From NCBI GenBank assembly GCA_022601215.1, contig JAHZIZ010000467.1:1-15989 (forward strand): a stretch of 15,989 nt of DNA. The letters run 5' to 3'. The DNA is from Bacteroidota bacterium (GTDB lineage Bacteria > Bacteroidota > Bacteroidia > Flavobacteriales > Flavobacteriaceae). The notes beneath the pieces are model-generated. The model saw only the letters and a list, made by a program, of their open reading frames with translations, was not told where the DNA came from and did no database searches. A program made the translations under genes and the position numbers. Shown here piece after piece: positions 1-7,353 of this stretch (positions within the stretch are counted from its first letter, which is position 1; every line of letters begins with the position of its first letter).

Positions 1-2
1 AA

Positions 3-887
3 ATTGTTACCGCCGCTATAGATTATGGAATCTACTCGAAAAAGGAACATTATATTGCGGCCAATTCAAGAAAGAAGGTCTATAATGATGATATCGATAT
101 ACCTGAAAGTTTTTTTAGTTTCAGAAATAAAATTGATTATGGAAATGAATTTCTAAGAAGCTATTACCCCTACTATCGATTTTTGAGTTTTCACTTGGAC
201 AACTTAGCTTTTGCAAAATACCAACAGAAAGAGCTCTATAATCCGGATGGTTTCACGCACAACTTCCTTAAAAACAAGCTAATCGATAGTCTTATTACAA
301 ATGAAACCTTAAAGAATCGTTTATTGCGCACCAATGCGCACCGGTATTTCGTGAATGCGAAAGATGAGAAGAAAGAACAAGTTTTGCTGGAACAATTTAG
401 GGAGTTTAGTAGTAATGCTACCGACAAGGACGAAATAGAGCGATTAGCAGAAGCAACTATTCGCCTTACACCTGGCCATACTATTCCAAATTTAGCCTTA
501 TTAACAACAGAGAATACGGTGAAAGATCTTCACAGTATTTTCAATAAGCCAACTGTGATCTATTTTTGGTCTAATAAGTCTATTAAACATTATAAGAAGA
601 TTCATACCAGAGCCAATGAACTTAGGGACAAATACCCGGAATATGATTTTATCGGAATTAACTTAGATACTCATTTTAAAAAATGGCTAAAGGTCATTAA
701 GGCCTCTGGATATAGAGAGGCAGCCGAGTTTCAATTTGAAAATTTTGACGATGCGGAAATGAAGTTAGTCATCAATTCTGTAAACAAAGCTATGGTTGTG
801 GATAAAGACGGAAAAATATTAGATGGAAACACTAATATTTTCGATATCTCCATTGAAAGTGAGCTACTAGCATATTTGAATAGATAA
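3..887 (+). CDS. TlpA/thioredoxin-fold protein lacking CxxC, 5' partial
   Basis: The reading frame is open from the left edge (first full codon at base 3) to TAA at 885-887, so the true start lies outside the window and the TTG at 183 is only an in-frame leucine. The C-terminal part, from about base 474, has the layout of a Bacteroidota TlpA-like thioredoxin domain: a P-G-x-x-I-P-N entry, a strand ending I-Y-F-W, a helix, a Y-x-F-I-G-I-N strand, and a late V-V-D-K-D-G-K-I strand-turn. The redox site normally W-C-x-x-C reads W-S-N-K-S at 567-581, so disulfide exchange is not expected. The upstream 150 or so residues are helical and charged, like the N-terminal region of many flavobacterial TlpA-family envelope proteins. 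Any signal peptide is out of view. Periplasmic or outer-membrane location is inferred from the family. It is followed directly by a strong terminator. Confidence 0.8.
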   Translation: MVTAAIDYGIYSKKEHYIAANSRKKVYNDDIDIPESFFSFRNKIDYGNEFLRSYYPYYRFLSFHLDNLAFAKYQQKELYNPDGFTHNFLKNKLIDSLITNETLKNRLLRTNAHRYFVNAKDEKKEQVLLEQFREFSSNATDKDEIERLAEATIRLTPGHTIPNLALLTTENTVKDLHSIFNKPTVIYFWSNKSIKHYKKIHTRANELRDKYPEYDFIGINLDTHFKKWLKVIKASGYREAAEFQFENFDDAEMKLVINSVNKAMVVDKDGKILDGNTNIFDISIESELLAYLNR

Positions 888-901
888 TATCCGTTTTGAA
901 C

Positions 902-941
902 AAAAAAATCCCAAGTACGTCATAGAACTTGGGATTTTTTT
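902..941. terminator. Bidirectional intrinsic terminator
   Basis: A perfect 15-bp inverted repeat (arms 902-916 and 927-941) encloses a 10-base loop. The core is ATCCCAAGT, flanked by seven A on one side and eight T on the other, so it gives a hairpin plus U-tract on both strands. It lies between the convergent thioredoxin-fold gene and the transaldolase gene and should end both transcripts. Confidence 0.9.
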
Positions 942-958
942 TGTTTTCTATTACTTCC

Positions 959-1612
959 TTAGTTTCCTTTCTTGTAATCGGCTAAGAATTTTTCCAATCC
1001 AATGTCTGTTAAAGGATGCTTTAATAGCCCTTCAATAGAAGACAAGGGTCCAGTCATTACATCTGCACCAATCTTCGCACAATCAATTACGTGCATTGTA
1101 TGCCTAACGGATGCTGCTAAAATTTCTGTCGTGAATCCGTAGTTATCATAAATATGTCGAATTTCAGAAATTAAATTCAATCCGTCTGTAGAAATATCAT
1201 CTAAACGACCAATAAAAGGAGATACATAGGTAGCTCCCGCTTTAGCCGCTAATAGAGCTTGTCCTGCAGAAAACACCAAAGTTACGTTTGTTCTAATTCC
1301 TTTATCACTGAAATATTTTGCTGCCTTTACCCCGTCTTTGATCATTGGAAGTTTTACCACGATTTGATTGTGAAGTGCCGCCAACTCCTCTCCTTCTTTA
1401 ACCATACCCTCAAAGTTAGTTGAGATCACCTCGGCTGAAACATCACCATCAACGATATTACAAATATCAACATAGTGTTTTAAGATATTATCACGTCCTG
1501 TAATACCTTCTTTAGCCATCAGAGATGGATTGGTAGTCACTCCGTCCAACACACCTAAGTCTTGTGCTTCACGGATTTGATCAAGGTTTGCCGTATCAAT
1601 AAAAAATTTCAT
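959..1612 (-). CDS. tal: Transaldolase, small FSA/TalC-like type
   Basis: A 217-residue TIM-barrel protein of the short transaldolase/fructose-6-phosphate aldolase family, at the family's usual length. It transfers a dihydroxyacetone unit between sugar phosphates in the non-oxidative pentose phosphate pathway in the cytosol. Visible landmarks are the start [16 protein letters not shown] at 24-31, the Schiff-base lysine K87 in V-V-K-L-P-M, T-N-V-T-L-V-F at 108-114 and S-P-F-I-G-R at 131-136. E. coli FSA has Gln59 and Tyr131 where this protein has Glu61 and Phe133. Those are the residues found in true transaldolases (TalB), so transaldolase rather than F6P aldolase activity is predicted. The ATG at 1612 is the only sensible start. 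It has its own promoter (1641-1668), and the upstream SDR gene on the same strand could also read through. Confidence 0.95.
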   Translation of the reverse strand: MKFFIDTANLDQIREAQDLGVLDGVTTNPSLMAKEGITGRDNILKHYVDICNIVDGDVSAEVISTNFEGMVKEGEELAALHNQIVVKLPMIKDGVKAAKYFSDKGIRTNVTLVFSAGQALLAAKAGATYVSPFIGRLDDISTDGLNLISEIRHIYDNYGFTTEILAASVRHTMHVIDCAKIGADVMTGPLSSIEGLLKHPLTDIGLEKFLADYKKGN

Positions 1613-1640
1613 GAGATTGCGTTTATGTTTTTAGATGTTG

Positions 1641-1668
1641 CAAAAATACGCAACTAATCAAGTAGCAA
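1641..1668 (-). promoter_or_regulatory. Bacteroidota-type promoter for transaldolase
   Basis: On the minus strand, TTG (1668-1666), 17 bases, then TATTTTTG (1648-1641) match the Bacteroidota primary sigma consensus TTG...TAnnTTTG. The -7 box ends 28 bases before the transaldolase ATG. Confidence 0.75.
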
Positions 1669-1711
1669 AAATGATTTAGATAAATTTTATACAGCTTTCT
1701 TGTTGATAAGC

Positions 1712-2521
1712 TTATTTCAACTTATAATGATTCATCAACATACGCTCATAAACCTTACCTGGTAAGATTCGTTTTAAAACGATGGAGAATTTTTGCAAAA
1801 AGGCACCTACTTTGTAGTGAATTTTCGGATTAGGGTTTTCTATTATTTGTTGAATTTTCTTAGCCATTTGCATGGGATCACTTCCGCCGTCTACATGTTC
1901 GTTCATCATATCAAGCGTATCACCATAGGCCTTTTTATATGGGGAATTATCTAGCACTGGGGCATGATACCTTCCTGCTGCGATATTTGTAGCAAAGTCT
2001 CCTGGTGCTACATTGGTCATTTGAATTCCAAACTGTTGGGTTTCCATTCGATAGGCTTCTGTGATAAGCTCTAGAGCTCCTTTTGTAGCACTGTAAATCC
2101 CACGATATGGCAGGCCCATATAACCCGCAATAGACGTAATATTAATAATATGACCGCTTCCCTGCGCTCTCATAACTGGCAGTATCTCTTTGATCACAGT
2201 AAGAGGGCCATAGAAATTGGTTTCAAACGCTTTTCTAATTTCATCAGTGGGTGTTTCTTCTATAGGTCCTGTAATTCCTACGCCAGCATTATTCACCAAA
2301 ACATCAATTCTTCCTTCAGAAGTCATAAGTTCAGAAATAGCCTTGGTAATTGTTTCTGGTTTTGTAACGTCTAACGCTAGTAGAGAAAATGGAACACTGT
2401 CCGAATATTTCGAAGGAGTACGACTCGTTCCGTATACAACATAACCTTTTTTATGGAGGTAGTTACCCATGGCTTTTCCTATTCCTGAAGAACCACCCGT
2501 AATTAATACAACTTTTGGCAT
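1712..2521 (-). CDS. Short-chain dehydrogenase/reductase (SDR)
   Basis: A 269-residue classical SDR with a Rossmann fold. It shows the nucleotide-binding T-G-G-S-S-G-I-G at 8-15, N-N-A-G at 77-80, Asn102, catalytic Ser130, and Y-S-A-T-K giving Tyr143 and Lys147, so the full Asn-Ser-Tyr-Lys set is present. T-S-R at 32-34, at the end of the second strand, places an arginine where NADP(H)-preferring enzymes carry a basic residue, so NADP(H) use is inferred. The C-terminal 60 residues (Q-K-F-S-I-V-L-K-R-I-L-P-G-K) are basic and hydrophobic, as in SDRs that touch membranes or lipid substrates. The substrate cannot be told from sequence. The gene lies between ffs and transaldolase on the same strand, with 99 bases to the transaldolase start and no terminator seen between them. 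Confidence 0.92.
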   Translation of the reverse strand: MPKVVLITGGSSGIGKAMGNYLHKKGYVVYGTSRTPSKYSDSVPFSLLALDVTKPETITKAISELMTSEGRIDVLVNNAGVGITGPIEETPTDEIRKAFETNFYGPLTVIKEILPVMRAQGSGHIINITSIAGYMGLPYRGIYSATKGALELITEAYRMETQQFGIQMTNVAPGDFATNIAAGRYHAPVLDNSPYKKAYGDTLDMMNEHVDGGSDPMQMAKKIQQIIENPNPKIHYKVGAFLQKFSIVLKRILPGKVYERMLMNHYKLK

Positions 2522-2538
2522 AGAGATAAACTGAACAG

Positions 2539-2569
2539 CAAATATGATAAGATGTTATTAGTATTCCAA
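2539..2569 (-). promoter_or_regulatory. Possible promoter for the SDR gene
   Basis: On the minus strand, TTG (2569-2567), 20 bases, then CATATTTG (2546-2539) match TAnnTTTG with one mismatch. It ends 17 bases before the SDR ATG. It is the best match in the short gap between the end of ffs and the SDR gene. Confidence 0.4.
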
Positions 2570-2600
2570 ATAAGGCTCAAAATCCTTGACTTTTGGGTAC

Positions 2601-2702
2601 AAAAAAAGGCAAGCTACCTACATCACACTGCTACGACCGTCTACCCTTGCTGCGTTCCCACCCTGGGGGATTCAACAGGAGCTAGTTGTGTAGGACTTGC
2701 CC
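2601..2702 (-). ncRNA. ffs: Signal recognition particle RNA, small bacterial (4.5S) type
   Basis: On the minus strand this stretch folds as a single long SRP RNA hairpin. The ends pair as GGCAAG (2701-2696) with CUUGCC (2613-2608), followed by CCUACA with UGUAGG. The conserved domain IV tip lies at 2665-2648: CAGG, a 3-bp stem GUG/CGC, a GGAA tetraloop, then AGCA. These are the internal-loop and tetraloop residues that bind Ffh. Seven T (2607-2601) follow the closing helix and act as the terminator. The RNA works with Ffh and FtsY to target nascent membrane and secreted proteins. The 5' end is set by the promoter box ending at 2706 and by the GGGC start. About 100 nt is the usual size for the short bacterial form. 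A frame running leftward from the glutamine cyclotransferase gene overlaps it only by chance. Confidence 0.93.
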
Positions 2703-2705
2703 ATG

Positions 2706-2736
2706 CAAATATACGACCGTTTTAAAGTTCCCACAA
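2706..2736 (-). promoter_or_regulatory. Promoter for SRP RNA
   Basis: On the minus strand, TTG (2736-2734), 20 bases, then TATATTTG (2713-2706) are a full match to the Bacteroidota consensus. The box ends three bases before the predicted RNA 5' end, which fits the short distance from -7 box to start site in this phylum. Confidence 0.85.
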
Positions 2737-2790
2737 GCATTTTTAGCATCAATTATTATTGGTTATCTTGCCCTAAAATTTTGTAAAAAC

Positions 2791-3834
2791 ATGACCTTTC
2801 GCAAGCTCTTCATTTTGACCATTTTACTCGCTTTTCTTTCCAGCTGTAATGAACAAATAAATGATCCCAACCAACTATTTTCTTTTAACATTACCAACGC
2901 TAAGAAGTCATTTAAAACTAATGATTTTATTACGGTTGCTGTTACGGCTAAAAAGAGTAGCCCAATCACACAGGTTCATTACTCCTTGGATGGTGAAGCT
3001 GTTTCTTTTAAGGAAGATCGAATCCTTCTAAAAGGAATGAAAATGGGAATTCATACCATAGATGCTCATATAAAATCAGAAGAAACATCCTATACGCTAA
3101 GCAAAAACTTTACTATTACAGCTTCGCAAGTCCCTGTCCTCTATGACTATAAAATCTTAGAAAGTTACCCCCATGATATGGGTGCCTATACACAAGGTTT
3201 AGAATTTGAGGATGACGTGCTTTACGAAAGCACTGGGCAACGCAAAAAATCATCTTTGAGAAAGACAGACTATCTCACAGGGGAAGTGCTTCAATTAGAA
3301 AAAATGGGAGATCAATATTTTGGGGAAGGACTTACCATTCTAAACGATAAAATCTATCAGCTTACTTGGCAAGAAAACACAGGGTTCATTTATGACTTAG
3401 AAAATCTCGAAAAAACAGGAACCTTTGTTTATGGTAAAAGTCGTGAAGGTTGGGGACTCTGTAATAATGGGACTACCATTTACAAGAGTGATGGAACACA
3501 AAAAATCTGGACGTTAAACACAACTACTCTGGCCGAAGAAGATTTCATTGAAATCTACACCAACAAAAGTGTTATCAATAACGTAAACGAATTGGAATGG
3601 GTGGAAGGAAAGATTTACGCCAACATCTATCAAAAAGATGCCATTGCCATTGTAAATCCTTCCAATGGGGCTGTTGAAGGAGTCATAAACCTAAAAGGAC
3701 TTCAAGAGAAGGTAACACAGCATAGTCAATTAGATGTACTTAACGGAATCGCATATAAAGGGGAACCTAATATTCTGTATGTCACTGGTAAAAACTGGGA
3801 CAAACTTTTTAAAATTGAGATCGTAAAAAAATAA
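2791..3834 (+). CDS. Glutamine cyclotransferase (plant/bacterial type) lipoprotein
   Basis: Glutaminyl-peptide cyclotransferases turn N-terminal glutamine into pyroglutamate. From the ATG at 2791 the product is 347 residues with a lipoprotein signal ending L-S-S-C (Cys19), so it should be a periplasm-facing lipid-anchored protein. Residues about 25-112 look like an all-beta Ig-like domain, and about 115-345 form the five-bladed propeller of the family. Family motifs are Y-T-Q-G-L-E at 133-138, F-G-E-G-L-T at 177-182, R-E-G-W-G-L at 218-223, N-E-L-E-W at 266-270, N-G-I-A-Y at 318-322 and Y-V-T-G-K-N-W at 330-336. An in-frame upstream codon at 2686 is rejected as a start because it lies inside ffs and would put 35 residues before the signal peptide. 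It is transcribed divergently from ffs and ends at a clear terminator (3863-3895). T9SS clients often carry N-terminal pyroglutamate, which would fit the neighbourhood, but that link is inference. Confidence 0.9.
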   Translation: MTFRKLFILTILLAFLSSCNEQINDPNQLFSFNITNAKKSFKTNDFITVAVTAKKSSPITQVHYSLDGEAVSFKEDRILLKGMKMGIHTIDAHIKSEETSYTLSKNFTITASQVPVLYDYKILESYPHDMGAYTQGLEFEDDVLYESTGQRKKSSLRKTDYLTGEVLQLEKMGDQYFGEGLTILNDKIYQLTWQENTGFIYDLENLEKTGTFVYGKSREGWGLCNNGTTIYKSDGTQKIWTLNTTTLAEEDFIEIYTNKSVINNVNELEWVEGKIYANIYQKDAIAIVNPSNGAVEGVINLKGLQEKVTQHSQLDVLNGIAYKGEPNILYVTGKNWDKLFKIEIVKK

Positions 3835-3862
3835 TCCTCAAAAAAAGACTGTTTACTCACTG

Positions 3863-3895
3863 AAAATGACCGTTCCCTCAACGGTCATTTTTTTT
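3863..3895 (+). terminator. Intrinsic terminator after glutamine cyclotransferase
   Basis: Perfect 12-bp arms (3863-3874 and 3880-3891; AAAATGACCGTT and its complement) surround a CCCTC loop, with the T-run extending to 3895. Confidence 0.88.
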
Positions 3896-3945
3896 ATGGA
3901 CAAAATTTGGGTGCTTTGTGGTATCAACTACTACCTGTCAACCGT

Positions 3946-5160
3946 ATGAAAAAGTCTTTCTCCATTACAGTCCCAGAACCCTGCCACGAAGATTGGAATA
4001 AAATGTCGCCGACAGAAAAAGGTAAATTTTGCGACCAATGTGCTAAAGAAGTCACGGACTTCACCCGGTCCACTGACGAAGAAATTGTAAAGACAATTTC
4101 TGTTGGGAATAAGGTTTGTGGACGATTTAAAAACACCCAACTCAACAGAGAAATAAAGTTGGAACGTAAATCAAATAATAGTCTACTTCCATATGCAGCG
4201 TCATTACTATTACCCTTGAGTATCTTAAGTCTTCAAGAGGCTAAATCACAAGGCGGAGCAACCACGTTTGTAAAATCATCTATTGCACTAAATAGTGCTA
4301 TTCATTCCACTACTGAAAAAGCAATTATCACCGCTACAGGTGAGATCACCGATGCGAACGGCAATCCAATTAAAAATGCCGAGGTAATTGTTCTAGAAAC
4401 TGGAGCCCGTTCTAGATCAAATCTAAAAGGCGAGTATACTATCAAATGTGCTAGTGGCTCCACGCTATTCTTTTTAAAGAATGATATGAGAAGTTCTGAA
4501 TATACACTTGGAAACAGAGACACAACCATTCACGTAATACTGAAACCAAAACACTATAAGGTATCGATAATTACTGGAGCTATTCGAACCGTTCCTGTGG
4601 AAACAATTGGTAAGATTAAGCATGAAGTCGATCTTCTTGAAATATTGAAAAACAAAGCAGCCATTTGTGGTCTTGAAGTTAAAGATGAAAAAACAAAGGA
4701 AACTGCCAGCAAAATCACTATTTCAGGAACCATTCGCGATGAAGCCCAATTAATCCTACCTGGAGTGAATGTTCTCATAAAAGGAACCTCAAAAGGAACG
4801 CAAACTGACTTTAAAGGGAATTACAGTATCGAAACTGAACCTAATTCTGTTTTAGAATTTAGCTTCTTAGGATATGAAAACAAAGAGATTGCTTTGTCAA
4901 ATATTTCCAATGAGGTTAGCTTTTCTATGACACCCAATTTCGAAGAATTAGCTGGAACCATTGGATTTATGATTATACGCGAAGAGTCAAGCATGTATGT
5001 AGATCCCTATGCAAGAGACAGCTATTTGGATCATGACCAAAGAAGTAATCGGAAGCGTCGTAAGGAATATGCCGCCAAAGAAAACGCCTTCAAAAAAATA
5101 AAACGAAGTAGAGACAAAGCCGCACGTCTCATTAAAAGAGCTCTTAAAAATAAAAAATAG
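3946..5160 (+). CDS. Cysteine-module membrane protein with two CarboxypepD_reg-like domains
   Basis: A 404-residue protein with three parts. Residues 1-75 hold a four-cysteine module: P-C-H-E-D-W-x-K-M near Cys13, F-C-D-Q-C (Cys29 and Cys32), then C-G-R-F (Cys58). I recognise this from many flavobacterial proteins of unknown function, and metal binding or redox sensing is only a guess. Residues 79-97 form one hydrophobic segment, either a membrane anchor or a late signal sequence. Residues about 128-200 and 256-330 are two CarboxypepD_reg-like beta-sandwich domains (G-x-I-x-D-x-x-x-x-P-x-x-N/G-V, and F-K-G-N-Y-S-I in the second). The tail 366-404 is strongly basic. No TonB-receptor barrel follows, unlike most proteins with this domain. 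The ATG at 3946 is chosen over the TTG at 3907 because the cysteine module normally sits at the N terminus. A cytosolic N terminus and periplasmic C terminus are inferred. Confidence 0.75.
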   Translation: MKKSFSITVPEPCHEDWNKMSPTEKGKFCDQCAKEVTDFTRSTDEEIVKTISVGNKVCGRFKNTQLNREIKLERKSNNSLLPYAASLLLPLSILSLQEAKSQGGATTFVKSSIALNSAIHSTTEKAIITATGEITDANGNPIKNAEVIVLETGARSRSNLKGEYTIKCASGSTLFFLKNDMRSSEYTLGNRDTTIHVILKPKHYKVSIITGAIRTVPVETIGKIKHEVDLLEILKNKAAICGLEVKDEKTKETASKITISGTIRDEAQLILPGVNVLIKGTSKGTQTDFKGNYSIETEPNSVLEFSFLGYENKEIALSNISNEVSFSMTPNFEELAGTIGFMIIREESSMYVDPYARDSYLDHDQRSNRKRRKEYAAKENAFKKIKRSRDKAARLIKRALKNKK

Positions 5161-5177
5161 GCAGTACCCATTTGGGG

Positions 5178-5222
5178 GGCAGTAGCAGCGAGTATCTGGA
5201 GGGATTTACTCCTGCTATTGCC
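5178..5222. other. Intergenic hairpin element
   Basis: In the 138-base gap before the beta-helix gene, GGCAGTAGCAG (5178-5188) plus GAGTA (5190-5194) pair with TACTC (5207-5211) plus CTGCTATTGCC (5212-5222). That makes 16 pairs with one bulged C and one G-U, around a 12-base loop. No T-run follows at once, so it is not a standard terminator. It may be a transcript-end stabiliser, a weak terminator or a repeat relic. The rest of the gap is AT-rich, with no full promoter match before the ATG at 5299. Confidence 0.5.
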
Positions 5223-5298
5223 ACTGTCTGTTTAAAAGTTTTTCTTCTACAATATTTCGCTTCATAAAAAGTTATATTTTTACCTAAAATTTTCTTTA

Positions 5299-6825
5299 AT
5301 GAAGTATTTATACGGCCTTGCCATTCTTTGCGGACTTGTACTCTGGAGTTCTTGCCGAAATGATTTTGAAACAATCCCTTCTACTGGGAATCTAGAATTC
5401 TCTAGAGACACCGTTTACCTAGATACTGTATTCACCAATATAGGGTCTAGCACGTATAACCTTAGAGTCTATAATAGAAGTAACGAGGATATTAACATCC
5501 CTTCGGTACGTCTTGGTCGTGGTCAAGCATCAAATTACCGTCTTAATGTTGACGGGCTAGCTGGCAAAGAGTTCGAAGACGTACAAGTACTAGCAAAAGA
5601 CAGCATTTTCATCTTTGTAGAAACAACAGTTGACATTGCTGATCAAACTGGGGGAACAGATTTTGTTTATGAAGATCAAATTCTTTTTGATGCAGGTGGT
5701 AACGAACAACACGTAGATTTAATTACACTTATTCAAGATGCGGTCTTTCTATTTCCCGATTTAGATAGCCAAGGCATCCCTGGCACAATACCGATTGGAG
5801 AAGATCCGGACGGGAACCCTATTGAGATTGAAGGCTTTGTTTTAAGCCCTGAAGAACTTACATTCACCAACGAAAAACCCTATGTTATCTATGGCTATGC
5901 AGCCGTTGCCTCAGGTGAAACATTAACTATTGAGGCAGGTGCCAGAATTCACTTCCATCGAGATAGTGGGATATTAGTTGCAGATGAAGGATCTATCCAA
6001 GCCCTAGGATTGCCAAGTACCAATCCCGAACTCATGGAAAATGAAATTATTTTTGAAGGGGACCGACTTGAACCTGGTTTCGCAGATATACCTGGCCAGT
6101 GGGATACCATTTTATTGACTCCAGGAAGTACAAACAATATTTTCAACCATACCACGATAAAAAATAGTGCTGTAGGACTCTTGGTGAACGGAAACGATCA
6201 AGCGACCGCCCTTGCGTTAAGTAATGTGCAAATTTATAACAGCGCCAATTTCGGGTTACTAGCAAGAGCAGCGATCATTAATGGTGAGAATGTTGTCATA
6301 AACAACAGCGGAATCTCTTCTCTCGCCTGTCAATTTGGTGGTATTTACAATTTCAATCATAGCACGTTTGCTAACTATTGGACCAATAGTTTTAGAAATT
6401 TTCCAGCAGTTCAATTGGACAATGGTGTTGAAGAAGCTCCAATTCCCTTGGTAGAGGCTAATTTCACCAATTGTATCATATACGGTAGTGAGCAGCGTGA
6501 GTTGGGATTTGGAAAAATAGAAAATACCGACTTCAATTTCAACTTTACTAATAGTCTAATTAAATTCGAAGATCCTAATGGCGATTTTGAAGACGACCCC
6601 AATTATGATTTTTCAAATGATATTTTATACACGAACAGTGTGTTAAATGCAGAGCCCACCTTTCAGAACGTAAACTTGAATGACTTCAATATTGAACAAG
6701 GGAATTCTGGTGCCGAAGGTATCGGATTAAACGGTATTGGCTTACCCCAAGACCTAAATGGAACACCTAGAGACAATACTCCAGATGCTGGGGCCTATGA
6801 AGCCATAATTTTTATCGAAGACTAA
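5299..6825 (+). CDS. Right-handed beta-helix lipoprotein
   Basis: A 508-residue lipoprotein. The signal peptide ends L-W-S-S-C with lipidated Cys19, so it should sit in the outer membrane or on the surface. Residues about 30-160 resemble the Hydin/ASPM-type beta domain (D-T-V-Y-L-D-T-V-F-T-N-I-G near 37-49). Residues about 190-460 form a right-handed parallel beta-helix, with repeating short strands rich in N, T and I such as I-F-N-H-T-T-I-K-N-S-A-V-G and the later A-N-F-T-N-C-I-I-Y-G. The C-terminal P-D-A-G-A-Y-E (495-501) is the closing motif of the choice-of-anchor Q domain common in Bacteroidota beta-helix proteins. Such folds often bind or cleave polysaccharide, but I see no catalytic signature and claim no activity. 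Its stop codon overlaps the stop of the convergent GNAT gene by three bases, with no terminator visible between them. Confidence 0.85.
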   Translation: MKYLYGLAILCGLVLWSSCRNDFETIPSTGNLEFSRDTVYLDTVFTNIGSSTYNLRVYNRSNEDINIPSVRLGRGQASNYRLNVDGLAGKEFEDVQVLAKDSIFIFVETTVDIADQTGGTDFVYEDQILFDAGGNEQHVDLITLIQDAVFLFPDLDSQGIPGTIPIGEDPDGNPIEIEGFVLSPEELTFTNEKPYVIYGYAAVASGETLTIEAGARIHFHRDSGILVADEGSIQALGLPSTNPELMENEIIFEGDRLEPGFADIPGQWDTILLTPGSTNNIFNHTTIKNSAVGLLVNGNDQATALALSNVQIYNSANFGLLARAAIINGENVVINNSGISSLACQFGGIYNFNHSTFANYWTNSFRNFPAVQLDNGVEEAPIPLVEANFTNCIIYGSEQRELGFGKIENTDFNFNFTNSLIKFEDPNGDFEDDPNYDFSNDILYTNSVLNAEPTFQNVNLNDFNIEQGNSGAEGIGLNGIGLPQDLNGTPRDNTPDAGAYEAIIFIED

Positions 6826-7349
6826 TAATCTCTTTGGTCTTCTTCGAGAATTGCATACATATAGTTATCCATCCAACCGGTTGCTAAGGGTAGTATTTTT
6901 CGGCAAAGTCCTTCTCGAGTCATACCGAGTCGTTGTAGTAAAGCGATCGATTGGGTATTTTCTATCGCGACACCTGCTTCAACACGATGAAGGTTTAGTG
7001 TTTCGAATCCGAATTTCAAAACAGCTGCGGCAGCCTCAGATGCTAACCCCTTACTCCAAAACTTTGGATGTAAACTAAAATATACTTCACCTTTTTTGTA
7101 ACGAGTTGCTGATAGATTCATTCCTATTTGTCCAATAAACTCATGATTTTCAATGGAACGAATACTCCAGCTCAAAGCATTTTTATCACGGAGAACTTGC
7201 TCCAATCGAGTTGAAGTTTCTGAAATATTCTTTGGAATTCCGATGGTGTTATAACGAGCCACTTCAGGAAATTGATTCATTTGATGAATTGCTTCAAAAT
7301 CATCTTGAGCAAGCTCTAATAATTCAAGTCTTTTTGTCTCTAATTTCAT
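6822..7349 (-). CDS. GNAT acetyltransferase, RimJ/RimL-like (downstream copy)
   Basis: A 175-residue acetyl-CoA-dependent N-acyltransferase of the Acetyltransf_3 group, cytosolic. It opens with the typical L-E-T-K-R-L-E-L strand. Motif A (acetyl-CoA pyrophosphate loop) is W-S-K-G-L-A-S-E-A-A at 98-107. The late segment H-R-V-E-A...I-E-N-T-Q-S-I-A-L-L-Q-R-L-G-M at 121-143 carries the conserved Asn131. The ATG at 7349 is chosen: the frame stays open for 43 more codons upstream, but that part lies inside the neighbouring gene and resembles no GNAT. It begins four bases after the stop of the next GNAT, so the two form an operon. Substrate (a protein N terminus, an antibiotic or a small amine) cannot be told. 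Confidence 0.88.
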   Translation of the reverse strand: MKLETKRLELLELAQDDFEAIHQMNQFPEVARYNTIGIPKNISETSTRLEQVLRDKNALSWSIRSIENHEFIGQIGMNLSATRYKKGEVYFSLHPKFWSKGLASEAAAAVLKFGFETLNLHRVEAGVAIENTQSIALLQRLGMTREGLCRKILPLATGWMDNYMYAILEEDQRDY

Positions 7350-7353
7350 TGGC

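Noticed and set aside
2150..2444. Two overlapping plus-strand frames of about 75 codons
   Set aside because: They are antisense to the SDR gene, whose motifs cover the same region.
2686..2790. 35-codon N-terminal extension of the glutamine cyclotransferase gene
   Set aside because: It lies within ffs and its promoter, and it would bury the lipoprotein signal peptide, which starts cleanly at the ATG at 2791.
3907..3945. TTG start for the cysteine-module protein
   Set aside because: The extra 13 residues are unlike the start of similar proteins, and a normal ATG follows at 3946.
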